A stretch of DNA of 64,000 nucleotides. Source: Verrucomicrobiia bacterium (GTDB taxonomy: Bacteria; Verrucomicrobiota; Verrucomicrobiia; Limisphaerales; UBA9464). Made by a program: the position numbers and the translations under genes. The stretch spans positions 46,309 through 110,308 of the forward strand of contig JAHCBB010000014.1 of assembly GCA_019634635.1 (NCBI GenBank). The letters run 5' to 3'. Below the pieces are notes generated by a model that searched no databases, was not told the origin of the DNA, and saw nothing but the letters and a program-made list of their open reading frames with translations. The number at the start of each line of letters is the position of its first letter. Position 1 is the first letter of the stretch. Below, piece by piece: positions 24,095-32,783 of this stretch.

Positions 24095-25165
24095 TCAGAT
24101 GACCACCCGGAACGTCTCGCCCGCCTGGACGCTGACCACGAAGGCGGCGAGCAGGTCGGGGATCAGGTCGAGGTCCTTCAGCGAAACCACCTCCACCGGA
24201 GAATGCATGTACCGGTTCGGCAGGCTGATCAGGGCGCTGGGAATGCCGCCCCGGGTCCAGAAGATGGCATCGGTATCCGTGCCACTGGTGGCGCTCATGG
24301 CTTCGTGCTGCAGGACGATGCCCCGAGCCGTGGCGCATTGCTCGATTCGCTCCACCACTCCGGGATGATTGCAGCCACCGTGGGTCACGGTCGGTCCGCC
24401 GCCGAGCCGGACATCCCCGTGCTGCCGCTTGTCCACCGTCGGGATGTCCGTGGCATGGGTCACATCCACCACCAACGCCACGTCGGGCTTCAGCGAGTAG
24501 GCGATCTGACGGGCCCCCAGAAGGCCCACCTCCTCCTGAACATTGGAAACGGCACAGACCTCGGCCGCATACCGGCCCCGTTCCGGGACGAGACGCCGCA
24601 GCGCCTCAGCGACCGCCCAGGTGCCGACGCGATTGTCGAGGGCGCGCGCGACCACCAGGTCGCCGTGCAACTGCTCGAAGCGGTCGGCCAAGGTCACGGG
24701 ATCCCCAATCCGAACCCGTTGCAGCGCCTCCGCCCGGGAGGGGGCGCCGATATCGAGGAACAGGTCGTGGATTTTGGGCTCCTCCTTTTTGTCGTCCCCC
24801 TTGGTGAGGTGCGGGGCGACCGATCCGAACACACCCGAAACCGGCCCTCCCCGTGTGTGGATCACAGCCCGGCGCGCCCGGGTGATGGCGGGATTGACGC
24901 CGCCGGCGCGCCGGACATGGAGGAATCCCTCCTCCGTGACATGGGTGACCGTCATCGCGATTTCATCGGCATGGGCCGCGAGCATGATTCGCGGGGAGCC
25001 GCCCCGGTTGGCCACGGCAACACAATTGCCGTAGGCGTCGTGGTACGTCTCATCTGCAAAGGCTGCCGCATAATCCATCCAGACCCGCTGACCGCGCGTC
25101 TCGTATCCAGCGGGACTCGGGGTGTTGGCGAGGGTCTCGAGAAACTGAAGGGATTCGGGGCGCAT
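24095..25165 (-). CDS. M42-family metallo-aminopeptidase
   Basis: A 356-residue cytosolic peptidase of the M42 family (glutamyl aminopeptidase/TET-like), which usually forms large hollow assemblies that trim peptides. The dinuclear metal site is readable: His in AAHADE, the bridging Asp in ALDNR, the catalytic Glu pair in QEEVGLLGA, Asp in VDVTHATD, and the final His in RYMHSPVEV. The ATG at 25165 starts MRPESLQFLETLANTPSPAGYE, the normal family N-terminus; the longer frame to 25357 adds an unlikely Arg/Gly leader. It is single, converges with the AsmA-like gene, and diverges from the sugar dehydrogenase gene across 272 nt. Confidence 0.92.
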   Translation of the reverse strand: MRPESLQFLETLANTPSPAGYETRGQRVWMDYAAAFADETYHDAYGNCVAVANRGGSPRIMLAAHADEIAMTVTHVTEEGFLHVRRAGGVNPAITRARRAVIHTRGGPVSGVFGSVAPHLTKGDDKKEEPKIHDLFLDIGAPSRAEALQRVRIGDPVTLADRFEQLHGDLVVARALDNRVGTWAVAEALRRLVPERGRYAAEVCAVSNVQEEVGLLGARQIAYSLKPDVALVVDVTHATDIPTVDKRQHGDVRLGGGPTVTHGGCNHPGVVERIEQCATARGIVLQHEAMSATSGTDTDAIFWTRGGIPSALISLPNRYMHSPVEVVSLKDLDLIPDLLAAFVVSVQAGETFRVVI

Positions 25166-25339
25166 GCGGCTGCCACAGTATTCCGGACCCCGCCCGGAGC
25201 AACACCGGAACCGGGTCACGATTTCACGACCGCTCCGTCCGAGCCCCAGGATCCTCGCCCACTCGACGATGTTGCCGGCCACCCGTCCATGATGGATCCG
25301 GGCGCACTCCCCGGCGCCCGTGCATCCCGATTTTCGGGG

Positions 25340-25368
25340 TTGCCGGATTCGCTCCAATTTACTATGCA
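25340..25368 (+). promoter_or_regulatory. Promoter-like sequence upstream of the PQQ dehydrogenase
   Basis: TTGCCG (25340-25345) and TATGCA (25363-25368) are separated by 17 nt, about 70 nt upstream of the ATG at 25438. It is the only well-spaced sigma70-like pair noticed in the divergent region. Motif match only. Confidence 0.3.
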
Positions 25369-25437
25369 GTCAAAAGTGAGTACGCCCGGGACCAGTGCCA
25401 ACGGTTGGAATCACGCCTCCCACCAAAAAATCTCTTG

Positions 25438-28350
25438 ATGAAATTCCTGCCCCTCGCGGCCCTTGCGCTGCTGGCGTCACCGCTGTCAGCGCAATGGCAC
25501 CCGTCGCCGTTTCCCGCAACGCCTCCGACCGCGGGGTTTGTCCTGCAAAGCGCCTTTCCGGAACTTTCATTTCCGCGTCCCGACCGTCTGGTCGGACTCA
25601 CGGCTAATGCCGGACGCCTCTTCGTCGTCGAGCGCGGCGGACGAGTCTACGTCATCACCAATCTGGCACGACCGACGAAGACGCTCTTTTTGAACCTCTC
25701 CGCGGACGTTTGGGTACGCGGCGACTCCGGCCTGCTCGGACTGGCCTTTCATCCGGATGGACGCTCACTGTTCACTTGGTCCGACGAAACAAACCGCGCC
25801 GCGGGCAACCTGGTGAATCGGCTGGCGCGCTGGACCGTGGACCCGGCGAATCCCAACCGGGTAATCCCGGGGAGCAAGGCCCTGCTGCTGGAGCAGGTGG
25901 ATCGCGATCCGTACCACAGCGGCGGCGACATTCAGTTCGGGCCCGACGGCTATCTCTACGTTCCGCTTGGGGACGAAGGGAGCATGAACGGTCGCCTCGG
26001 CAATGCGCAGCGGATTGATGGGAACTTTTTCTCGGCCATTCTGCGCATTGATGTGGACTCCCGCCCGGGAAGCCTCGCGCCAAATCCTCATCCGGCCGTC
26101 ATCGGAGGGTACCGGATCCCTCCGGACAATCCGTGGGTTGGAGCCACCTCGTTCAACGGGAAGTCCGTGGAACCCGGCAAGGTCCGGACGGAATTCTGGG
26201 CCGTCGGCTTTCGAAATCCCCACCGCATCAGCTTCGACTGGGAGACCGGCAACCTGTACGCCGACGACGTCGGCAACACCCGCTGGGAGGAATTCAACCG
26301 GATCGTCAAGGGCGGCAACTACGGGTGGAACTGGATGGAGGGCCCCGAAGTCACCCGATTCCCCGAGGTTCCACCTCCCGCCCAGCGACCCCCGGTAAAT
26401 CTTCAGGAGCCGATCTGGAGCTATCCGCACACCGCCATCGCCCCGCCGGGAAGCGACCCGCGCTTCGTGGGCAACTGTGCGATTGGTGGCTTTGTGTACC
26501 GGGGAAGCCGGTATCCCTCGCTCAACGGCAAATACATCTGCGGCGACTGGGCCAACAAGCATGTCTGGGCGATCACCCTCGGACCGCAGGTGATTGTGGA
26601 GCGCATTGCCTCCACAGACACCGGCGTCAACGCCTTTGGACTTCACCCGGAGACCGGCGAAATATTGACCGTGTCGTTCGAGAACGGGTTCATTGGCCGG
26701 CTCGTCCCGGCGCCCGATCCGGAAGTCCTGCCGCCGACGTTGAGCGCCACCGGGGTGTTCGCCGACGTGGCCACGCTGACTCCGGCCGCGGGGGTGCTGC
26801 CCTATGAGGTTGCCGCCCCGTTCTGGTCGGACTTCGCGGTCAAGAGCCGTTGGTTTTTCCTGCCTCCGGGCCGCACCATTTCGAGAACCGACACCGACGA
26901 GTGGGCCTTTCCGTCCGGCACGGTCTGGATCAAGCACTTCGATCTTCCCGTCGTCCGCGACAGCACTCAAACCCGCCGGATTGAGACCCGCTTCTTCATC
27001 AAGACGGACGAGGGCGGCTACGGTCTGACCTACCGCTGGCGCCCGGACCAGTCCGATGCCGACCTTGTTTCCGATTCCGGTCTCGACACGACGTTCCCGG
27101 TGGAGGACTCGGGTACCCTCATCAGCCAGCTCTGGCATTACCCGGCGCGGGTGGAATGCATGACCTGCCACAATCCATCGGCCGGATTTGCGCTCGGGTT
27201 TTCGACGCGCCAGTTGAATGTGCCGGTCTCCGTCGGGAGTTCGGGAACGGTGAACCAGTTGCTGGGTCTCACCGGTTTGGGCGTCTTCAGCCCGGGATTC
27301 TCGAGCGTCGCCGGACTGCCCCGCCTGTCCCGTCCACTCGACGAGTCGGTGCCGCTGGAGCATCGCTTCAAGTCCTACACCGACGCCAACTGCGCGTACT
27401 GCCACCATGCCGGTGGTCCGGGGCGGGGAGACTGGGATGGGCGCTTTGAAGTTCCCCTGGCCGACTCGGGAATCGTGAACGGAGCGGTGACCGGAGACCT
27501 CGGGATCACCAACGCATTCGTCGTCGCTCCGGGTGACCCTGCGCGCAGCATCCTCTACCGGCGTATTGCGGACATGGCCGGCCCCCAGCAACCCGCGGAA
27601 TATCACATGCCGCCGCTGGCCACGCACCAGCGGTACGATGCCGGGGTTCAACTCGTGAGCCGTTGGATCACCAGCCTTGCCCCGCCGGTCGGGGACTCGG
27701 AACCGGACGACGATGATCCGGGTGAAGTCCATCCGGACGATCCGGAAGAACTCAATCCACCCCCGGGTCCGGTGATTCCGGGCCCGCCAGTGACGGGCAT
27801 CCGCACCTATTGGGAGTTGGGCACCAATGGTCCTGCCAAGCCGCCCCATGCCGAATTCTCGATTGAGAACCGTCGAAACGACCCCCCTCCGGGTTCCCCC
27901 GTGAACCTCGACGACGATTATTATTTCGCCGGCAGCTACCCGGCCGGTTTCAACGGGTTAAAGGCACCGATCGAGGTGGCCAGGGATGAACCCTGGTTGA
28001 ACTTTGAGCGGGCGTTGACGCACCGGGATCTGACCAACAGGATCCATCTCATCGCAGACTCCGCGGGGCCGGCGACCTTCAGGATTATGTTCGCCACGGG
28101 TGGGGTGGCGTTGAACAACGTGGTTGAACCTGGATTCCATACCCACGACGTCATCGTGCTTCATGTGGCCAACGGAGTCGAGAAACCGATCTGGCGGGGT
28201 ACGGTCACCAAGCGCCAGACGTTGGTCACCATCCCATTTCAGGCGGTCCGGGGTGCCAACACCCTGACCGTGGTGCGAACCGGTCCTCTTCGACCGGTCT
28301 ATTCCTACTGGCTGACCTTTGACTGGCTGTCGGTGGAAAAGGCTCCGTGA
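25438..28350 (+). CDS. Secreted PQQ-type sugar dehydrogenase fused to a cytochrome c-like domain
   Basis: A 970-residue exported protein. Starting at the ATG at 25438 it has a signal peptide (MKFLPLAALALLASPLSAQ). Residues about 30-435 form a six-bladed propeller like soluble glucose/sorbosone dehydrogenases (GSDH family), with LVGLTANAGRLFVVERGG, GLLGLAFHPDG, YHSGGDIQFGPDG and GFRNPHR blocks. The region 450-740 carries two heme c motifs, C574-M-T-C-H and C652-A-Y-C-H, in a layout seen in verrucomicrobial and planctomycetal fusion proteins. A Pro/Asp-rich linker (about 755-780) leads to a C-terminal beta-sandwich. It probably oxidises a sugar in the periplasm and hands electrons to the attached hemes. 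Cofactor and substrate are inferred. It stands alone and ends at a strong terminator. Confidence 0.88.
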   Translation: MKFLPLAALALLASPLSAQWHPSPFPATPPTAGFVLQSAFPELSFPRPDRLVGLTANAGRLFVVERGGRVYVITNLARPTKTLFLNLSADVWVRGDSGLLGLAFHPDGRSLFTWSDETNRAAGNLVNRLARWTVDPANPNRVIPGSKALLLEQVDRDPYHSGGDIQFGPDGYLYVPLGDEGSMNGRLGNAQRIDGNFFSAILRIDVDSRPGSLAPNPHPAVIGGYRIPPDNPWVGATSFNGKSVEPGKVRTEFWAVGFRNPHRISFDWETGNLYADDVGNTRWEEFNRIVKGGNYGWNWMEGPEVTRFPEVPPPAQRPPVNLQEPIWSYPHTAIAPPGSDPRFVGNCAIGGFVYRGSRYPSLNGKYICGDWANKHVWAITLGPQVIVERIASTDTGVNAFGLHPETGEILTVSFENGFIGRLVPAPDPEVLPPTLSATGVFADVATLTPAAGVLPYEVAAPFWSDFAVKSRWFFLPPGRTISRTDTDEWAFPSGTVWIKHFDLPVVRDSTQTRRIETRFFIKTDEGGYGLTYRWRPDQSDADLVSDSGLDTTFPVEDSGTLISQLWHYPARVECMTCHNPSAGFALGFSTRQLNVPVSVGSSGTVNQLLGLTGLGVFSPGFSSVAGLPRLSRPLDESVPLEHRFKSYTDANCAYCHHAGGPGRGDWDGRFEVPLADSGIVNGAVTGDLGITNAFVVAPGDPARSILYRRIADMAGPQQPAEYHMPPLATHQRYDAGVQLVSRWITSLAPPVGDSEPDDDDPGEVHPDDPEELNPPPGPVIPGPPVTGIRTYWELGTNGPAKPPHAEFSIENRRNDPPPGSPVNLDDDYYFAGSYPAGFNGLKAPIEVARDEPWLNFERALTHRDLTNRIHLIADSAGPATFRIMFATGGVALNNVVEPGFHTHDVIVLHVANGVEKPIWRGTVTKRQTLVTIPFQAVRGANTLTVVRTGPLRPVYSYWLTFDWLSVEKAP

Positions 28351-28383
28351 CGATTCTGCTTGGAGTCGCACGTGAGAACAGAA

Positions 28384-28416
28384 CGGCCCGGGGGAACTCC
28401 CCCCGGGCCGGTTTCT
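28384..28416. terminator. Strong bidirectional intrinsic terminator
   Basis: An 11-bp perfect GC stem (cggcccggggg at 28384-28394, cccccgggccg at 28400-28410) with a 5-nt loop is followed by gtttctt on the plus strand. It lies between the convergent dehydrogenase and CPXCG genes and can serve both; the plus strand has the better T-rich tail. Confidence 0.85.
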
Positions 28417-28426
28417 TCGATACGTT

Positions 28427-28603
28427 CTACGACACGACCTCCAGTTGAATCACCTCCCCGGGCTCACACGCCGCCCGGACCTCGAATGGGCGGCAGCACA
28501 CCTCGCAATCACTGGTGAACTGCTGGTCGGGGATGGACGTGTCCAAGACCAGGTCCTGTCGCTGCCCGCAATAGGGACACGCGATGGTTTCAGAGATTTC
28601 CAT
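28427..28603 (-). CDS. Small CPXCG-motif cysteine-rich protein
   Basis: A 58-residue protein starting MEISETIACPYCGQ at the ATG at 28603. It has C-P-Y-C-G near the N-terminus and CEVCCRPFEV further on, giving a four-Cys zinc ribbon as in the CPXCG-motif family (Cys_rich_CPXG). Members are found widely in Proteobacteria and the PVC group, and their role is unknown. It lies 67 nt downstream of the alcohol dehydrogenase on the same strand. The longer frame to 28678 only adds sequence overlapping the end of that gene. Confidence 0.85.
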   Translation of the reverse strand: MEISETIACPYCGQRQDLVLDTSIPDQQFTSDCEVCCRPFEVRAACEPGEVIQLEVVS

Positions 28604-28636
28604 GACGGATCGTTTCGCAGACCGGTGAGGCGTTGT

Positions 28637-28676
28637 GCCTGGGAATCCGGGCCAGACGTGGCCCCCCGGATCAGGC
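28637..28676 (-). terminator. Stem-loop at the end of the alcohol dehydrogenase gene
   Basis: An imperfect long stem (gcctg with caggc, atccgg with ccggat, and gggcca/tggccc around a gacg loop) starts at the stop codon of the alcohol dehydrogenase gene. No T-tract follows. It may protect the 3' end or weakly terminate. Confidence 0.35.
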
Positions 28677-29909
28677 ACCCGCGGGCGCGGAGCGCCCGGA
28701 ATTCACACTGCCTCTCGGCTGAAGCGCCGCCGTGTACAACGCGGTGAACTCGGCAACATCGCATGCCGCCGGATTGAACCGCGCCGTCCACTGACGGGAG
28801 GCCTCCACAGCCAACCCCGGGACCGTCGCGGGATCCGCGCCGGCCTCAAGAAGGCTCGCCGGGATCGCGGCGAGATCCAGCACGGCCTCCAGTCGCTCAA
28901 CGAAGGCATCGAAGGCCTGATCCGGATCGCTCGCAACGCCCGGCAGGTCTGCCGCATGCGCCAGATCGGCGTAGGCGCGATGCGCGGCGGTGTTCACCCC
29001 GGCGTTGAGGCGCACCACGTGGGGCAGCATCAAGCCCACAGCGGCGCCGTGAACGATCTGGAATCTTGCCGTGAGCGGATTGGCAGCGGCGTGGGCCGAT
29101 CCAAGCATGGAATTCTCGATGGCGATGCCGGCAAACGCGGCCCCGAGCAACATGTGCCCCCGGGCCTCGAGGTCGTCCGGCCTGGCAATCACCCGCGGAA
29201 GTGCGTGGATCAGACGACGGAAGGCCTCGCGGGAATGCATTACGGAAATCGCATTGCGTGCGGTGGTCACCGCAGTTTCCACGGCATGCGCGAGGGCATC
29301 CACCCCGGTGACCGCCGTGACCCCCGGAGGCTGGGAGAGCGTGAGCTCCGGGTCGAGCAGGGCCACCCGCGCAGCCGCCTTGGGGTCCAGGCAGGCCATC
29401 TTCTGGTGGGTTGCCTCGTCCGCGATCAATGCGGCCGACTGGCACTCGCTTCCAGTCCCCGCGGTGGTCGGCACCGCAATCAACGGCAGCATCGGCTGCG
29501 TCGCCTTGCCGACACCCCAGTAGTCCTTCATTTCGCCGCCGTTGGTCAGGAGAAAGTTGGTGCCCTTGGCCGTGTCCATCGAGCTCCCGCCCCCCAAGCC
29601 CACCAGCAAATCCACCCCCGAACCGCGCGCCACGGCAAGACACCGGGCGACATCCATCGTCGTGGGGTTTTCGCGGACGCCGTCGTACACGGTGACTTCA
29701 AGCCCCCCCGATTCGAGCGACGCCCTCGCGCGCACCAGGTGGCCCGCGGCCACAATTCCCGGATCGGTGACCACGAGGACGCGTCGCGCGCCCAACTCCG
29801 CGGCCAGTTCGCCGAGGCGGGACAGCGTCCCGTTGCCAAAAACCAGCCGGGTGCGCGGAGTCCGATCGAACGGAGCGAGGGAGGCGACGGGGTGGGGATC
29901 CATGGCCAT
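28671..29909 (-). CDS. Iron-containing (group III) alcohol dehydrogenase
   Basis: A 412-residue NAD(P)-dependent dehydrogenase that interconverts an alcohol and an aldehyde. The nucleotide-binding block GLGGGSSMDTAKG is at about 104-116, followed by PLIAVPTTAGTGSE. Metal ligands are in GVDALAHAVE (Asp, His), GSAHAAANPL (His) and IVHGAAVG (His). Two in-frame starts are close together (MAMDPH at 29909 and MDPH at 29903). It lies 157 nt downstream of an aldehyde dehydrogenase-like gene, the same order as the two halves of the AdhE fusion. The substrate is unknown. The C-terminal residues past about 395 are variable and not informative. Confidence 0.9.
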   Translation of the reverse strand: MAMDPHPVASLAPFDRTPRTRLVFGNGTLSRLGELAAELGARRVLVVTDPGIVAAGHLVRARASLESGGLEVTVYDGVRENPTTMDVARCLAVARGSGVDLLVGLGGGSSMDTAKGTNFLLTNGGEMKDYWGVGKATQPMLPLIAVPTTAGTGSECQSAALIADEATHQKMACLDPKAAARVALLDPELTLSQPPGVTAVTGVDALAHAVETAVTTARNAISVMHSREAFRRLIHALPRVIARPDDLEARGHMLLGAAFAGIAIENSMLGSAHAAANPLTARFQIVHGAAVGLMLPHVVRLNAGVNTAAHRAYADLAHAADLPGVASDPDQAFDAFVERLEAVLDLAAIPASLLEAGADPATVPGLAVEASRQWTARFNPAACDVAEFTALYTAALQPRGSVNSGRSAPAGA

Positions 29910-30066
29910 GCCCGACTAGTGACTGACGCACTGATGCGCTTGTTCAAGCCCGGAGTGCCGCCGGGAGTTCGCCGGCCCCATCAAGGCCGCCTGCAGCAGG
30001 TGCAGACACCGCGCACCACGCCCGGTCCGTCGTTGATCCAGCATGATTGAAACGCCAGCCAACATC

Positions 30067-31506
30067 CTACCAGGCCCGTTCGATGCTTCGCCGCTGCCAG
30101 AGGAACTCGAACATGTTGCCCTCGTGCGGCTGGTCCCATGAGATCTTCATGGTGGACACCGGACCAATGTTCAGGCGCTCGATGTGCGGATAGGCCTCGA
30201 GCTCCGCGATGAATCCGGGCTCCTTCGTGATCGCGGAACAGGCGAGCGTGTACCCAATTCGGGACAACATCTCCGGTTGAGGGCAGGTAACGACGCTGGC
30301 GTACGGACAGAGGAACTCGCGATTGGCCAGCGGATGATCGAAGGAGTCGCAGCGGACGATGGTCGGCCGCAGGTACGTGCCGCCCTCGAAGACCGTCCGT
30401 CGGGGCCCGTCACGATATACGGCGGTGGCCTCAACCGCTCCCGGGGTTTTGAACCCCTCCTCGATCTGCCCCTCGATGAAGTCGGCCATCTTTGGATTCG
30501 CAAAGCCGGAGAGGCGCGCGTGCTCGTCGTCCGGCCGGGTGGGCTGAACCGGACCCAGCCGTTGCGCGAGGGCGTCGGCGATTTCCGCACCGAACCGGGG
30601 CACCACCACGGCACTGGCATTGATGCAGGAACGCCCGCCATTGTCGGCAATCGCCGAGGCGATCACCTCCACGTATTCCGGCCAGTTCCCGATGCAATCC
30701 TCGCCGATGAGAAATTTGCTCCAGCCCGGACCATGGATCTGGATGGCCGGGTTGTTTGCGTACTGTGCCGTGGTGGATTTGTCGCCAAAGATCAGCGCGC
30801 GACCGCACGCATTGAGGATGGTTGCCGCACCGTCATGATCCGTCGGATAAAACCCGAAGGCTTCGGCGGGAACTCCGGCGGCGATGAACGCCTGGATCAG
30901 CCGGTAGGGCGTCCACGGTTCCTCACGGCCCGGCTTGATGACCACCGGGGTCTTCAGGGCGATCGCGGGCAGCCAGAGCGAATTCACGGCGGGCGAGTTG
31001 CTGGGCATGACCAGGCCCAGGGCCTGGCAGGTGGGAAAAAAGCTCAGCTTGGTTCCGAACTGTTCTCCGTAGCCCCGGTCGAGAATGGTGAAGTCCAGGC
31101 CTCGGGACAATCCGTTCAGGACTTCGCCCAGATGGGTCAGCGCGTAGTGGATCTTGGCCATGTTGCGCCGGACCATCACGTGGGGAAGCCCCGACGTACG
31201 GCTGAGGGTATCCACATACTGGTCGGCAGACTGGGTGTGCCCGCGGTCCCCCAGCGCAAGTGTCCCGTTGAGGAACAGATCACCGGCCCGCGCCGAGAGC
31301 TCCCGAAGTTCGCTGACGGAGTGTCGGCGCAACGCACCGCGCGCACCCGCGAGCCTGCCCAGATCCCGCTTCACCACACCCCCGTTCACCTGCGACACCA
31401 GGGCCATCACATTGCCCGTCCGATGGTCTCGGATCTCGACCTTTTCCAACGAATCGTATGGGCGCCCAAGGCGAAGCGCCGGGAGGTGCGGAATGGAGTC
31501 ACTCAT
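30067..31506 (-). CDS. Divergent aldehyde dehydrogenase, possibly CoA-acylating
   Basis: A 479-residue member of the aldehyde dehydrogenase superfamily. The nucleotide-binding part is recognisable (LGLVMPSNSPAVNSLWLPAIALKTPVVIKPG, then IFGDKSTT), and the catalytic Cys lies in NGGRSCINAS. The usual general-base motif ELGGK is absent: the equivalent stretch reads IHGPGWSK. A Gly-Pro-Gly there and an Asn-Gly before the Cys recall CoA-acylating enzymes such as AdhE, which also lack that Glu. It is upstream of an iron alcohol dehydrogenase and divergent from bioF (94 nt apart), where a TTGCCA box lies on the minus strand. The acylating function is inference; the superfamily is clear. Confidence 0.82.
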   Translation of the reverse strand: MSDSIPHLPALRLGRPYDSLEKVEIRDHRTGNVMALVSQVNGGVVKRDLGRLAGARGALRRHSVSELRELSARAGDLFLNGTLALGDRGHTQSADQYVDTLSRTSGLPHVMVRRNMAKIHYALTHLGEVLNGLSRGLDFTILDRGYGEQFGTKLSFFPTCQALGLVMPSNSPAVNSLWLPAIALKTPVVIKPGREEPWTPYRLIQAFIAAGVPAEAFGFYPTDHDGAATILNACGRALIFGDKSTTAQYANNPAIQIHGPGWSKFLIGEDCIGNWPEYVEVIASAIADNGGRSCINASAVVVPRFGAEIADALAQRLGPVQPTRPDDEHARLSGFANPKMADFIEGQIEEGFKTPGAVEATAVYRDGPRRTVFEGGTYLRPTIVRCDSFDHPLANREFLCPYASVVTCPQPEMLSRIGYTLACSAITKEPGFIAELEAYPHIERLNIGPVSTMKISWDQPHEGNMFEFLWQRRSIERAW

Positions 31507-31600
31507 GTGCAGATCAACCCTGCCAAACTGGTACGCCTGCGTAGTAATGGCAACCCGGAGTTTTGAGGTTTCGCGGATCCGCTGCTACCAACGGGGCGAC

Positions 31601-32773
31601 ATGACGTCCTCGCTCGATGCCGACCTCCTGCAGCGGCTGGAGGTCCTGGAAGCCGCCGGGCTGCGCCGGGTCCGCCGGCCGATGGACTCGCCGACGGGAC
31701 GGGAGGTGGTGGTGGCGGGGCGGCGGTTGATTCAGTTTGCGTCCAATGACTACCTCGGGCTGGCCACCCATCCCGCGGTGGTCGAGGCGGCCGCGCAGGC
31801 GGCGCGTGATTTCGGGGCCGGCAGCGGCGCCTCCCGGCTCCTTGGAGGTTCCCTGAGGCTCCACCACGTGCTGGAAGAGGCGCTCGCGGACTGGAAAGGC
31901 ACCGGGGCGGCACTGACCTTTTCCAGCGGCTACGCTGCCGCCTTGGGCGTCATCCCGGCGCTCGTCTCCGCCCAGGACGTCATCATGCTCGACCGCAGGG
32001 TCCATGCGTGTTGTGTGGATGCGGCCCGGATGAGTGGTGCTGCCCTGAGGGTGTTTCGGCACAACGACCCCGACCATCTGGACTCGCTGCTCCGATGGGC
32101 ACGGCGACGTCCGGGCACACATCGAATTCTCATTGTCACGGAAAGCGTCTTCTCGATGGATGGCGATCGTGCACCGCTGGAGGCTCTCGTCCGTCTGAAG
32201 GAACAGCATGGAGCCTGGCTGATGCTGGATGAGGCGCATGCCGCAGGGCTTCTGGGTGACCGGCGCAGCGGCCTGTCCGAAGCCTGCGGAGTCTCCGGGA
32301 ATGTGGAGATCCATTTTGGGACCCTGGGCAAGGCCCTGGGCGCCGCCGGCGGGTATGTCTGCGGCTCGCGCACTCTCGTGGACCATCTCGTCAACCGGGC
32401 GCGCAGCCTGATTTTCTCGACGGCACCGGTGCCCGCGGCCGCCGGCGCGGCGCGGGAGGCCCTGCGTGTGGTCCAGAGCACCGGGGGGCGCGAGCGGTGC
32501 GAGACCCTCTGGAATCGCCAGCGCGATCTGATCGAACGATGCCCCGGGCTGTCCTCTTCGAGCGCCATTGTTCCGGTGCCGGCCGGCGACGAAAGGCTGG
32601 CAACCTCATGGTCGGAAAATCTCTTGGCGGAGGGCCTCGCGGTGCCGGCCATCCGGTATCCAACCGTGGGCCGGCGCCAGGCGCGGTTGCGGGTCAGCCT
32701 CACCGCATCGCACCAGCCGTCCGACATCCACCGGCTTGCCACGGCCCTCAACCTTCTCCGTTCTCCCGTCTGA
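31601..32773 (+). CDS. bioF: 8-amino-7-oxononanoate synthase
   Basis: A PLP enzyme joining pimeloyl thioester with alanine in biotin synthesis; 390 residues from the ATG at 31601 (MTSSLDADLLQRL). The open frame runs upstream to 31154, but that part is an Arg/Ser-rich shadow of the aldehyde dehydrogenase gene. Typical blocks: FASNDYLGLATHP, GAGSGASRLLGGS, LDEAHAAGLLG (Asp contacting PLP), and the Schiff-base K244 in FGTLGKALGAAGG. bioA follows after 10 nt, so the two form an operon; bioB and bioD are elsewhere. Glycine C-acetyltransferase is a related alternative, but the bioA partner favours BioF. No BirA- or BioR-type operator was found upstream. Confidence 0.92.
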   Translation: MTSSLDADLLQRLEVLEAAGLRRVRRPMDSPTGREVVVAGRRLIQFASNDYLGLATHPAVVEAAAQAARDFGAGSGASRLLGGSLRLHHVLEEALADWKGTGAALTFSSGYAAALGVIPALVSAQDVIMLDRRVHACCVDAARMSGAALRVFRHNDPDHLDSLLRWARRRPGTHRILIVTESVFSMDGDRAPLEALVRLKEQHGAWLMLDEAHAAGLLGDRRSGLSEACGVSGNVEIHFGTLGKALGAAGGYVCGSRTLVDHLVNRARSLIFSTAPVPAAAGAAREALRVVQSTGGRERCETLWNRQRDLIERCPGLSSSSAIVPVPAGDERLATSWSENLLAEGLAVPAIRYPTVGRRQARLRVSLTASHQPSDIHRLATALNLLRSPV

Positions 32774-32783
32774 GCTCATTGCC

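Noticed and set aside
31507..31600. Biotin-operon operator (BirA or BioR type) before bioF
   Set aside because: Neither the BirA-type inverted repeat nor the BioR-type palindrome could be seen.
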